DNA of 64,000 nt from Cornus controversa (taxonomy: Eukaryota; Streptophyta; Magnoliopsida; Cornales; Cornaceae): NCBI GenBank assembly GCA_026545225.1, contig CM048846.1, positions 51,514,270 through 51,578,269 of the forward strand. Reading direction: 5' to 3'. Position 1 is the first letter of the stretch, and each line of letters starts with the position of its first letter. Of the stretch, positions 1 through 12,800 are shown piece after piece. The position numbers and the translations under genes are program-made. Below the pieces are notes generated by a model. The model did no database searches, was not told where the DNA came from, and saw only the letters and a program-made list of their open reading frames with translations.

Positions 1-150
1 AACAAGGGGAGGGTAGCCTAGTGAAAGTAGCCCTTCATCAAAAGTTAGGGTTTGGGCATCCCTCACCCTAGCATTACTAGCTTCCTCTAGTCTTTCTTCC
101 TCTACCTCGCTCACGGGCAGCGCGACCTTCCAAGCTGAGTATAAAAGTGA

Positions 151-714
151 TTATGTGTAAAAAAATGAGGAAAGGAAAAAGAATCGGAAAAGAGAGAGAA
201 TAAGCTTACTAGAAGCATCCCCAGGAGCCCATGAGCGGGGGATAATATGGGGGGTAGCCTCCCAGTATCCAGAAACAAAGAAGAAATAGTTTCTCCATGA
301 CTCGAGGCGGTTATTGTGGTCCACATCAACCAAGCCTTTGTTCAGATGGTTTTCGCCTGAGCGACTATGAACATGACACCAGTCGCCAGTCTTGAAAAGC
401 CCATAGCAAGAAAGAAACCCGCTTGCTGACAGCGGGATATCAAAATCACAAGACTTCCACAAAACGAGAGAAGCTATAATAATACACCAAGAAATTGGCG
501 TGAGCTGAGAAGGGCAGAGGTTCGTCGTGTGAAGGAGTTCCTGTACGAATACCAGAATTGGGAACCGGAGACCATAGGCGAAAGCGCTCTCATAAAAACA
601 TGTCTCCCCCTGGTAAATTGAGTAAACCTTATCTGCTGGGGAGGGGGCTCGAACTACAACTCCGTCAGGAAATGAGTAATGAGCGGACAGCTCCTTTACA
701 TCTTGATTGGTCAT
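151..714 (-). CDS. Antisense ORF of the Tat-like element, Transposase_28-like ('putative gypsy type transposon')
   Basis: The 187-codon open frame resembles the plant 'putative gypsy type transposon' family (Pfam Transposase_28). Visible family-like blocks are GLRFPILVFVQELL, CPSQLTPISW, and SWRNYFFFVSGYWE near the C-terminal half. The function of these proteins is not established. It runs opposite to the LTR that follows it, as in Tat elements with an antisense ORF. It is part of a fossil element rather than a host gene. Confidence 0.6.
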   Translation of the reverse strand: MTNQDVKELSAHYSFPDGVVVRAPSPADKVYSIYQGETCFYESAFAYGLRFPILVFVQELLHTTNLCPSQLTPISWCIIIASLVLWKSCDFDIPLSASGFLSCYGLFKTGDWCHVHSRSGENHLNKGLVDVDHNNRLESWRNYFFFVSGYWEATPHIIPRSWAPGDASSKLILSLFRFFFLSSFFYT

Positions 715-1462
715 TGTACAGGCGATATCTCAGCACTTGGGGTAATTGGCCATGAAAAAATAAAGAAGTTGAACTTTGTGCCATAAAATGATGCTAGAGG
801 AAATGTAGAAATCGGGATAGAGGTGAGAGTGTGGTGCACAGAGCACAAAGAGGGATTCTTGCTTTGAAAGAGTGAACGAAGAAGGAAGATGTCAAGGGAT
901 TTTATAGGAGTTCAAGAAGACCAACGACTACAAAGCAACGTTCAAAAAGCAACATTTAATAAACTTCAACGTATGGATTCTAACGTTCATGAAGACAACG
1001 CTTGAAGGAGAGGAGCTGGTCAAGGCCATCGCTTAAGGGCGGCCAAAACCACCCCACAAAGGTGGCCAAGGCTGCCCCTCAAGGGCGGTCCTGCGCCCCC
1101 CCCCCCCTCCCCCCAAAAAAAAAAAAGAACTTGTAGCAACCTAAAATCAACAGGCCAAGATAAAGACCTAGCAAAGTTACTTAAGCTTGAGTCCATTTTT
1201 ACGGCCCAGAAAGCCAACCATAGTGTTCCTAAGGACCAGTAAATGACCCTCATGAACAGGGGGCATCTGATATAGCATTTGACTCCAAATGTGACACGTG
1301 TAACGTGAAGGTTGAAGATTACGTGACATAGACAAAAAGTATACTTTGACTAAGACTTTTCTCTCTCTAGATAAGTCTGTGAAACTGAAAAGTCAGTCTT
1401 ATATTAGGACACGCTCCCAATTGACTGCTATAAATACAAAGACGGTCTATATACCAGGTATG

Positions 1463-1733
1463 CAATGAATACCCTCTAAAGTGCCTTTATAGCTTAAGAA
1501 AGTCATTCCAATTTCTGACTTGATCATCAGAGCACAGTTGACCGGCACTACGCTGGTGCCCTTTCAACTACCCTTCTTTTGTCCTTTTTACATGTACACA
1601 ATGAATACCCTCTAAAGTGCCTTTATAGCCTAAGAAAGCCCTTTCGATTTCTAACTTGATCATCGGAGCGTAATCGGCAGCACCACACCGACACCCTTTC
1701 GACTACCCTTCTTTTATTTTTTTACATGTTGAC
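1463..1733 (+). repeat. Two 136-bp tandem copies inside the LTR
   Basis: The block beginning CAATGAATACCCTCTAAAG occurs at 1463 and again at 1599. Each copy runs through a CTTGATCATC(A/G)GAG motif to ACTACCCTTCTTTT. The two copies differ at many positions, so the duplication is not recent. Confidence 0.8.
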
Positions 1734-1768
1734 GTTTGACCAGCTTGGGGTTAATTTGTGCTTCATCA

Positions 1769-3858
1769 CAAATCTTGTGAAAATCCCTCTTTATGTAGTA
1801 TATATTAAGTATGAGAGAAAATCCCTCTCATTGACTTGAATTTTGCGATACCCACAATTTTAGTTGTTGCATATTTGACTCACAAAATTGAAGAGCTAAG
1901 TCGCAACCTAACTCCCATAATTCTTTTAAACGTGTCTCGTGCTGTGCACATTCTCGTTACTCCCTCACGCTTGTGTGTCTCGTTCTTCACCATTTTCTCT
2001 GTCTTCGTTCTCCTAAGTATCGACAACGACTGCCTCAACCTACCTCCACCTCCACCTCCACCTCCACCGCCAGCTTCCACAGCTCCACCACTGAAACTCT
2101 CTCCCGTTCCCGGATAATTCCTTGTCACCGGCATCACCTCTTCTCGGACTGACTTCCCGGGAGATTCCCCGTTGGTGATGACAGAATATTCTCTTGGTTG
2201 GGAGAGAATCCATGACTGATAGAGGTCCCATGGCTATGATCGGAGGAGACTGATGATATAGACGTAACATCTTCCGGTTTGCCGTCTGGACCATGATCGG
2301 AGAATCGGTTCGGCAAAGAATTAACTCTGGCTTATTCTGCTATTTTGTTGTCCGAAACTGTTTGATTGTCTTTGCCTTCCATTTTCTGTGAGTGTGAGCT
2401 TTACTAATGTGTGCAAGGGAGTTGAGTAAATGGAAGAGAAAATTTTGCTCGGTGATTAGGGATATTGACATGGATGGATAGGTGTGGCAGTTTGTGTTTG
2501 AAATGATTCAGAGAAATTCACCCCTAAACAACGCATGCGGGGTTAAAATGAAGACTAATGTTAAAATAACCCAGATAATGCACAGAATAGAGGATAGACT
2601 CATCTTGGCCCTCTATGAAGTACAGCGAGGTCCATCTACTGTATGCATCCGATGGCCAGCGATACATTGGCCCTCTGTTTAGGTGGCAATGCATTCTGTC
2701 CATAAAAAAAAATCTATAATAATGATCCAAGCTGGACCATTATTCTTTCGCGATATTTGTTACCACAATCAATGATAACGGACACTATTAATCTGATAAC
2801 ACCAATCACTAATAATTTACGTTACTAAAATGAATTATATTAAATAACATTGTTTCACCCATTTTAATAACATATGTTACTATTTATGATTATCCACTGA
2901 AGAGATGTCAGAAAATACGAAATGGTTAGAATTTTTACTCCAACTATTACCTACTAAAGCAACTCCCGGATAAGAGGAGCCCACCTCATTAGTTGGGGAT
3001 TAGGAATGGAGAAGGTGCAAATATTCAATTTAAAGGTGGTGTTGGTGTTTATATTACATCATTAGCTTACAAATAATATACTGATGTGACATAAATGTCA
3101 CTAATTTATCAACCCCACTATATGAGAGGATTTGTTTGCTTGACAAGGTACACTGAATTACTTAATCCCATCTGCAAAAAAAAAAAAAATTTACTTGATC
3201 CCAAATAATTTGCACCAGTGATCCCAACATCACGATTATTATTGACAGGCAAGATTAACTCTTTCTATCAGAAACTATCCACTTCTGTACCTTATAGCAT
3301 TCCAACAAAGAGGGACAATAAACACAATAAAACAACCAAAAAAAAGTTCCAGCTTCATTTCTTTTTCCTTTGGTTAGTATCAACAACCAAGTTTCAAAAA
3401 CTGAACTACTATAGTTTTTATTAATTGCAGTATCTGAAACAACTGTTCTAATTTCTCTTGATACAAGCAGCAGCCTACAGGAGGCTGCACTAAATTCCTG
3501 CAGTAATAGAGGGCATGTTCCCACTTGTAATTCATTCTGATCATAACATCATATAAATAGTTGCCTCATATTACAGATTTGCAGCATCCATACCCTTCCT
3601 TCAAACTTAACAAAACTAGCAAAACTAAAAAATGGCCTAGGACCTTGAGAAGAATTCATGTGCCTCGTAAAAGTAAAACTTGACCAGCACAACATTAATA
3701 CTTTGTGCCCATAATTGAGCCCAAAAGTGAAATATGGAACAATTAGAATATAGCAGATAAGCGATGCATAGTCAGAGGAACTACAATAATTTATTCCTAG
3801 TCAGATAATTAAGAAGCTCATACAGAAGCAACATTTAAGAGAAGGAAGACCATCTTAC
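1769..3858. other. No gene recognised; probable FTB intron 10 or 3' flank
   Basis: The stretch is AT-rich. It contains a (CTCCAC)n microsatellite at 2041-2069 and an A-tract at 3175-3190. Short frames around 1836-2316 are built on the microsatellite and show no family match. If the FTB gene continues beyond the left edge, this DNA is part of its tenth intron. I could not find exons encoding the zinc-binding region of farnesyltransferase beta here. Confidence 0.45.
2041..2069. repeat. (CTCCAC)n hexanucleotide microsatellite
   Basis: About five units of CTCCAC. It creates a proline run on the plus strand and Trp/Arg and Gly runs on the minus strand, none of which is evidence of a gene. Confidence 0.9.
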
Positions 3859-6800
3859 AATTAAATTAGCCAAATCCAAACGATTAACCTCATTGATTAG
3901 AATCATCGTGGCCAACCCACAAAAGGTGTACCTAATAAAGAAAATGATTAGGTTATTGGCTTTTCCAGATAACATAAGAGTGTAAAAGAAACATGTGCAT
4001 CCATACATGCAGATATCACACCAAAGAGAAAATCTGACAGAAAACGAGGACAAACACCTTATCCCAATGCAATGGCGGAGCCAGGAATTTTCTTCAGAAG
4101 GGGCAACCATTAACAATAATATGATAAGAAATTTTGAAACAAAATAATAAATAGCAAAAGAGGGGTCTTCTCTAAATTTTGATTCTTAAAAAATTTTTGA
4201 GACTCGCTGGAAGAGAAAGACACGAGTTTTTTCTAAATTTTGAAAATTATGTTGGGCCAACGAATTAGAAAATGAGAGGTCTTTTTGAATCTTGAAGTTT
4301 TCTTAAGGTTTTTTGTGAATTTTTTCGGGATTCAGTGGGGGCATTTTTATAATTATTAAAAAAATTGTATACAAAATAGAAATGACGAAAAATTCCAATG
4401 GGGGCAATTGCCGCCACTGGGCATAACATGGCTCCGCCGCAGTCCCAATGGTTTACAATCACAAGAAACAGAATCATAGTCCCTTAGCATATACAACAAC
4501 AAACATGTAATACCCCGAAAAATTTGGATGTCTATTATTTTAAAGAATTTAAATTTCTTTATATTATTATTATTATTATTATTTTTCAATTCATGTGGAA
4601 TGCCTTTTTATGCATTTTATCATTTCATGTGAATTGTTATGTCTTTATACAATTATTATTTTATGTGAATTGGTTGTCTTTATAAATTCTTTCATTTCAT
4701 GTGAATTGTTCTATTTTTATTTTTATCAATTTATATGAATTGTTTATTGATTGTGTATTATTTGATTTAAATATTTGAAATGCTTTGGATTGGGCTAGGG
4801 AGGAATCTGGGCTGAAATGGTTGGGCTACGGATATGCTTAGGTTGTTGGGCCATGGTTATAGTTATATTATTATGGTTATTATTATTATTATTTTTAGTT
4901 ATTTAGTTTTTAGAAAAAATAATAATAATAATAGAATAAAAATGATTAGGACAAAAGATAATAGAAACTAGGGTTTCTGCCGTTTGTATTGCGCACAAAA
5001 AAAAAAAATCAGGAGAGTAAACGAAAGAGAGAAGGAGTTCGGGTGAACGAGTGTTTGAATCGTCAAAGAGGCAAGTTTGATTCTTCTCTTCCCCTTTGAA
5101 TCCGTATGCATAGTCTAGGTTTGAGGATTGTGTTTATTTTGGAAATTTGTATATAATTGTATGTTTTTTTTTTTCTCTGTTGATAAATTTTGTTAGAATT
5201 AATTATGCTAATTGTATAGACATGTTGCTAGAAATTTGTATGCATTTAATTATGAAATTAAATGATTTTGCATACTAAGATAATTCTGTGGATTAAACAT
5301 TAGGATTTTGGAGTTTTGGTACTGTTTTAGAATATTTTTGCATATGTATATACATGTATATATGATTGTATAGGCGGGTGTATATATATACGAACATGAA
5401 ATTTGGGTCTACTGTGTTTATCATTTTTGAGGGATTTTGTTCCGATTAAAAGGTAGATCTTACTTCCTAGAACAATCTTTGAAAGTTTCGTTATGAACCG
5501 TTGGGTAGATTGACGGGAAATTGAGTTTAAAATTTTAGATTTTCGAAACTTGAAATTGGGCGTTTTTGATTTAGTCCGCAAGAGGGGCTAATTTTAGTAC
5601 CAATACGTAGCTTAGATCGATACGAGTTCAATGGTATATTTATATACGCGATTCGGTGCCCGGAAGTGATCGGAAAGTGATCGGGAAGTTTTCCACCATT
5701 GTTGGGAGCGTGAAGCTTCAGGTGGGGAAGAAGAAGGAAAGAAAAAAAGAAAAAAAAAAAAAAAAGAAAAAGAAAAAGAAAAGGGGGCCAACCGGCCGCC
5801 GGCGCGTGGGGGCGCGTGCCGCAGGCGCCGGTGGCCGGAAAAGTATTTTTGGGGCCCACTCTCGGGGGCCCACCTCTGGGTCCGATATGGGCCCATTCCG
5901 AATTATTTTATTATTTGTTTTGAATTTTTTAAAATATTTGGAAAAACTTGAAAATTAGGAAAATTCTTTTTTAAAAATACTTTTATAATTCTAAAAATTC
6001 CCAAATTTTTATGTCAACTTTCTGGGAGCTTAAGGAGCTTGGGGTTTAAATTTCATGTCGAAATGATTTACCATTGTCTTTAAATTAATTTTTAAAGTGT
6101 CTAAAAAACTGAGTTTTTCAGCTTCTTTAATTTTAGAAAATGTTTATAAATTTTCAAAAATTCCGAAATTTTTACTGTAACTTTCTGGAGGCTAAATACA
6201 CTTGGGTTTAAATTTTCAACTCAAAATGATCTTCCCTTGTTGTTCAAATGATTTTTAAAGTGTCCAAAAGTTGGGTTTTTCACTTTCTGTAATTTTAGAA
6301 AATACTTTTGTAATTCCAAAAATTCCCAAATTTTTGTGGTAACTTTCTGGAGGTTAAATAAACTTAGGTTTAAATTTTCATCTTGAAAGGAGCTTCCCTT
6401 AGTGTTCAATGAATTTTTAAAGTGTCTAAAAGTTGGGTTTTCACCTTCTTTTATTTGTTAAAAATGTTTTTAAATTACAGAAAATTCCAGAATATTTTCT
6501 TAGTGTTCTTAAAAGTGAAATAGGTCCAGAAACCTAGATAAGAGTAAGTTTAGATCCCCTCGAAGATTTGAGTGCATTGGAGGTTGGTTTGGGGAATTGT
6601 TTCCTCTAATGGATGTTAAGTTATTTGGATTTAATCGATTGTGTTTATTATATATATAAATGCACATGGGATACTTGATTATAGTCTACTTGTGAACGAT
6701 TTGTCTTATGATGATAATTTCATGTTGGATGATTTGAAATAACGGTTGTGCAAATTTAAATCATAATGCACCTTGTTATTTTATATTGCATATTGGAATG

Positions 6801-9800
6801 TATCTATGCATTTTATTTTGGCATGTAAGGATTGCCCGGCGTGTCAGGATCGCCCATACCTAATAAGGTATCTATGTATTTTATTTGGCATGTAAGGATT
6901 GCCCGGCGTGTCAGGATCGCCCATACCTAATAAGGTATCTATGCATTTTATTTGGCATGTCAGGATTGCCCGGCGTGTCAGGATCGCCCATACCTAATAA
7001 GGTATCTATACATTTTATTTGGCGTGTTAGGATCGCCCATACCTAATAAGGTATCTATACATTTTATTTGGCGTGTCAGGATCGCCCATATCTAATAAGG
7101 TATCTATATGTGTATGCATATGTTTTCTTTATTTTGAACTTAAAGAATGTGTTCATTGTTGGATGATAAGGGTGTGTTGGAACAATGTATAAGATGATTT
7201 TACTTCAGAAAACAGGAGCTAAATAGGAAATGACTAGTATGTATATATCTATACCTATTAAGGTATCAAAAGATTAAATGATGGCATGTTAGGATTTCTT
7301 AAACTTGATATTATTTTATATTATGTTTATTTCTGCTGAACGTAAGGAACGTGTTCACGTTTGCATAATAAGGGTTTGGGTGGAATATTAAATATTGACT
7401 GTTGTTCTGGAAACACGAAACTGGGTAAAAGAATAACTTGTGGGTTAAATCTATAGACTTATTTTATGTTCCTTATACTGAGGGTATGTATATTGGTTCT
7501 CTGATTGGGATGTAGTAGATAGAACTTGCTCGTGGGTTTAACCCACTGTGTTAATATTTCAGGTTTCAGACAGGTTCCACCGCGAGAATAGAGTTTTAGG
7601 GTTTGGTTGTAGCAGACGTCTCATCTCATCAGTTACAGGGTAGGAAGTTGTCTTCTTCAAGAGTCATACTATGAACTTTTGAGAATTTGATTGTTGGTAT
7701 TAATTTTAGAATTTAAAAACTTTTGTTCTTTCTGGTTAAGGGGTCCTTGGGTTACGGGACTTCCAAATTGTATTACCAGAATATATGTATTTATTTATCA
7801 ATTATTTCAGTTCAATGGGATTTCTGTTCAGCTTTTAGCAATTATTTTATTTCTTTCTTTTGCATCTATGCTTGTTGCTATCAGTGGTTAATATTCCTCA
7901 GGTTTTGTGTATGAGACTGGCCACCTCATGCGCGAAATTTTATGGGGGGTATTTCATTTGGTATCAGAGCATTCCAGGTTCAAGTATCCTCGGGTCTGTA
8001 GGGTTGTTGGGTATCTTCCGCGTTGCGTATTCTGATAAATAGAATCTAAGTAGAGGATTCATTGTACTCTATAAATCTTAGTCTATTTTGGGGCTTATTT
8101 AGATGTCACCCCGTAGGAGTAGGAAAGCGAACCACAACTAACGTCAGGATAATGTTCAGGATGGAAATGTTGAACTTCCTCTCGATTTGGCAGCCATGGT
8201 AGGTTAGGCTATAGCTACAGGAGTGGCAACTGCTCTTTAGAATCAGCAGCCACCCCAACAGCCACTGCAAATGGTGTATGTTCCATTACCAGTGGAACAA
8301 CCTAACAGTTGGGAGGGATGCAAAACTCTTTCACATAAGGAAATTCCTGGACTTACAGAAGAAGGACAGGACAATCGCAGGGTCGGAATAAGAGTTCACC
8401 AATTTATCTTTGTTGCACCTGAGGAGGTGAACACTGAAGGGAAGAAGGTGAGCTATTTTGTGAAGAGATTGATTTTGACTACTCGACAGGTCATTGTGGG
8501 TAATCTAGCTTATTCTACTTACACTCAGGTGGTTAATGCTGCGTTGCAGCACTGTCAAATAAGGTGGGATTATAGGAAATGATAGGGGAGAAAAGAAATG
8601 ATAGATACTCCGCTAGCCAGATAATTGAAAAGAAAAATAGAAATAGCAGGGCAATCTATTCAATAGATGAACTATGGAAGGGTCTACAACGTCATACCAT
8701 ATGATGAGCAGACTCCTTAGGTGATCGAGGGTAGGGTTCCGATAAAGATTAACTTTGATCATGTTCTTATTTGAGATTGAGACATCTCACTCTTTTATAT
8801 CTCAGTCGTTTGTTAGGATATCGGGTATACTTACTTAGTTATGTAGTTCTCCACTTACTGTGACTACACAATTGGGAGTTAGTACAATATTACGGGAACA
8901 TTGTAGTCAAAGTCATTATAGGCGTTGGCAATCTCAAGTTCTTGGCAGACCTTTTGGTCCTAGACATGAATTCATATGATGTCATACTCGGGATGGATTT
9001 GTTATCGCATTATCATGCCTATGTCAATTACCATGATTAGGAAATTCGTTTTGTTATACCGAGTCAGGAGGTGTATTTGGTTACTAGACCGCAATCAAAT
9101 GAATGGTCTAGAACTCGCCTATTCTTTAATAGTGAGGAGTCTCCGGAGGGAAATACGGTTTCTACAGATCCCATTCCAGTGGTACGAGACTTTCAGAATG
9201 TGTTTTAGGAAATTCCAAGACTACTACCGAGTCGTGAGATAGACTTTGTAATTTACCTAATTTTAGGCACCAGGCCTGCTTCTAGGTCAGAGGGGGATCA
9301 TGCCAGACATCTTTGTATCATTTTGTAGACACTGAGAGATCACCAGTTGTAGGCAAAGTTTGAGAAGTAAGATTTCTGGCAGAGGGAGGTGAAGTTCTTG
9401 GGTCATATAGTATTTGAGAAAGGATAGCGGTAGATCAAAGCAAGGTGTCCGCGATATGGAGTGGGGGCAACCTAGCTCACCCACGGAGATTCGTAGTTTT
9501 TGGGGTTAGTTGGTTATTGTTGTAGGTTCATTAAGGGCTTTTCCAAGAGTGCTAGCCCTCTTACCCATTTACCTAAAAAGGGTGTGCTTTTCGGTTCCAA
9601 TTATTCTTGTTAGATGGCGTTTGATAAGTTGAAGAACAGGGTGACAACTGCACCTATTCTAGCTACCCTTTAGAGTGGCTTTGAGTACTTGGTATGTACC
9701 GATGCGTCATTGTAGGGTCTGGGGTGCTTGTGGACTATGCCTTGAGGACCTGGTGACATTATCTCTTGGGAAAGACTTTTGTTCAGCAATTATAAAAGGT

Positions 9801-12800
9801 TGCAATATATGTTCTCACAAGAAAAACGTTGATGATTTAGTTAAATTTTTTGTAGCGTGTGTACTGGTTACACCTACTATTATTTGGAGGGTAATTTTAG
9901 ATCAGCTTATCGACCCGTAGTGTGTAGAGAAGGTGGCTGAGTTGAAATCTGGATAGGTACCGTTTTATACAATGGGTACAGATGGAGGTGGCATGATGAG
10001 TGAGGCCTACGGTTCTCAGTTTTGGTACGCTTGGGAGGGGATAAGATGTACCAAGACATGAAAACAACAGTTTTGGTGGCAGGCATGAAGAGGGACATAG
10101 CTATATTTGTCTCTAAGTGCAGCACTTGTCAGATGATCAAGATTGATCACCAGAGACCGCCGGAGTCTTTACAACCACTGCCTATACAGGAGTGGTAATG
10201 GGAGAGCATCTCTATAGATTTCATTGTGGGACTTCCACCTCACAGCAAAATCATGATGCTATTGGGTGATAGTGGACAAGTTGACGAAATCAGCACATTT
10301 CTTGCCAGTTTGCTTGAGTTACACCTCAGAGCAATACGCGAAGCTTTACATTGCAGAGATAGTGAAGCTTCATGGTGTCTCTTTGCCCATTATATCGGAT
10401 AGAGATCCAAGTTTTGTTTCAGGCTTTTGGGAGAGCTTTCAGCAAGCAATGGGTACAATTCTGAACCTCAGTACAACTAATTACCCTCAGACCGATGGTC
10501 AGATTGAGAGGGTTAATCAGATTCTGGAGGGTATTTTGTGAGCATGTGTACTTGACTTCAAGGGTAATTGAGAGAATTACTTGCTGCTAGTTGAGCTTGT
10601 CTATAATAATAGTTATCAAAAGACTATTGGTATGACACCATTTAAGGCTCTGTACGAACGACCTGTAGATCGTTGGGTTACTGGTTGGAAGTTAGAGAGA
10701 ATAGGTTTTTGGGTCCTGAGTTCATCAAGGACACGTCAGAAATAGTTGTCCTTATTAGATACCATATGCGGACTGCATAGAGCAAATAGAAAAGTTATGC
10801 TGACCGAAGAACTCGTACACTAGAGTTCAAGGTGGGGGATCAGGTTCTATTCAAGGTTTTTCCCATGAAGGGAGTAATGTGGTTTGAAAAAAAAAAAAAA
10901 GGGGAGGTTGTCACCTCGTTTTTTTTGGCTCCTTTCACGATTACTGATAGGATCGGGACAGTAACGTATATAGTGATGTTACTAAACACAATGCACAGGG
11001 TGTATCATATCTTTTATGTGTCTATGTTATAGAAATTCCGTAAGGAGGATGTTATTGATTAGCACATTGAGGTTGGGGAGATTGAGTTGCAGCTAGATCC
11101 AACATATGTAAAGTAACTGTACTGTACTCATAACCATAGGAATCAATTCCCACATCTTAAGACTATTCCTTTAGTTCGGGTTCAGTGGAGTCACCACAAT
11201 TAGGTGGAGTCCACTTGGAAAAAGGAGGATGAAATGAAAGCAAAGAATCCAGAGTTTTCTTTTGGGTATAAGCTGAATTCCGAGGACGGAATTCCTCTTT
11301 TTAGGGGGGAAGAATGTAATACCCCGAAAAATTTGGATGTCTATTATTTTAAAGAATTTAAATTTCTTTATATTATTATTATTATTATTATTTTTCAATT
11401 CATGTGGAATGCCTTTTTATGCATTTTATCATTTCATGTGAATTGTTATGTCTTTATACAATTATTATTTTATGTGAATTGGTTGTCTTTATAAATTCTT
11501 TCATTTCATGTGAATTGTTCTATTTTTATTTTTATCAATTTATATGAATTGTTTATTGATTGTGTATTATTTGATTTAAATATTTGAAATGCTTTGGATT
11601 GGGCTAGGGAGGAATCTGGGCTGGAATGGTTGGGCTACGGATATACTTAGGTTGTTGGGCCATGGTTATAGTTATATTATTATGGTTATTATTATTATTA
11701 TTTTTAGTTATTTAGTTTTTAGAAAAAATAATAACAATAATAGAATAAAAATGATTAGGACAAAAGATAATAGAAACTAGGGTTTCTGCCGTTTGTATTG
11801 CGCACAAAAAAAAAAAATCAGGAGAGTAAACGAAAGAGAGAAGGAGTTCGGGTGAACGAGTGTTTGAATCGTCAAAGAGGCAAGTTTGATTCTTCTCTTC
11901 CCCTTTGAATCCGTATGCATAGTCTAGGTTTGAGGATTGTGTTTATTTTGGAAATTTGTATATAATTGTATGTTTTTTTTTTTCTCTGTTGATAAATTTT
12001 GTTAGAATTAATTATGCTAATTGTATAGACATGTTGCTAGAAATTTGTATGCATTTAATTATGAAATTAAATGATTTTGCATACTAAGATAATTCTGTGG
12101 ATTAAACATTAGGATTTTGGAGTTTTGGTACTGTTTTAGAATATTTTTGCATATGTATATACATGTATATATGATTGTATAGGCGGGTGTATATATATAC
12201 GAACATGAAATTTGGGTCTACTGTGTTTATCATTTTTGAGGGATTTTGTTCCGATTAAAAGGTAGATCTTACTTCCTAGAACAATCTTTGAAAGTTTCGT
12301 TATGAACCGTTGGGTAGATTGACGGGAAATTGAGTTTAAAATTTTAGATTTTCGAAACTTGAAATTGGGCGTTTTTGATTTAGTCCGCAAGAGGGGCTAA
12401 TTTTAGTACCAATACGTAGCTTAGATCGATACGAGTTCAATGGTATATTTATATACGCGATTCGGTGCCCGGAAGTGATCGGAAAGTGATCGGGAAGTTT
12501 TCCACCATTGTTGGGAGCGTGAAGCTTCAGGTGGGGAAGAAGAAGGAAAGAAAAAAAGAAAAAAAAAAAAAAAAGAAAAAGAAAAAGAAAAGGGGGCCAA
12601 CCGGCCGCCGGCGCGTGGGGGCGCGTGCCGCAGGCGCCGGTGGCCGGAAAAGTATTTTTGGGGCCCACTCTCGGGGGCCCACCTCTGGGTCCGATATGGG
12701 CCCATTCCGAATTATTTTATTATTTGTTTTGAATTTTTTAAAATATTTGGAAAAACTTGAAAATTAGGAAAATTCTTTTTTAAAAATACTTTTATAATTT

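Larger units (their letters stand above)
1..1768 (+). mobile_element. 3' part of a Tat-lineage Ty3 LTR retrotransposon
   Basis: The segment holds an antisense reading frame (151-714, minus), a purine tract ending in GGGGGCATC just before 1268, and an LTR at about 1268-1768 that starts TGATATAGC and ends near TTCATCA. The LTR contains a TATA-like TATAAATAC near 1430. Tat-lineage elements are known to carry an extra antisense frame between pol and the 3' LTR, and this layout fits that. The 5' part lies left of the window, so no target duplication can be checked. Partial, and probably old. Confidence 0.6.
4506..7956 (+). repeat. 5' LTR of the Ty3 element
   Basis: Each base has its partner 6809 bp downstream in the 3' LTR. 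It contains a purine-rich A/G tract near 5728-5785, a GC-rich island just after it, quasi-repeats of about 160 bp at 5960-6480, and an array of GGATCGCCCATACC units at about 6825-7105. Confidence 0.95.

Noticed and set aside
1836-2316. Proline-rich frame that looks formin-like and overlapping minus-strand frames
   Set aside because: The proline run comes from a (CTCCAC)n microsatellite. No FH2 domain or splice structure is near.
5327-6409. Several 60-110 codon frames in the 5' LTR and identical ones 6809 bp later
   Set aside because: They are read-through of LTR sequence, A/G tracts and AT-rich repeats. Their exact duplication reflects the LTR pair, not conserved genes.
6825-7105. Regular repeat-spacer appearance recalling a CRISPR array
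   Set aside because: The 'spacers' are part of the repeated unit, the array is inside an LTR, and the DNA is plant nuclear.
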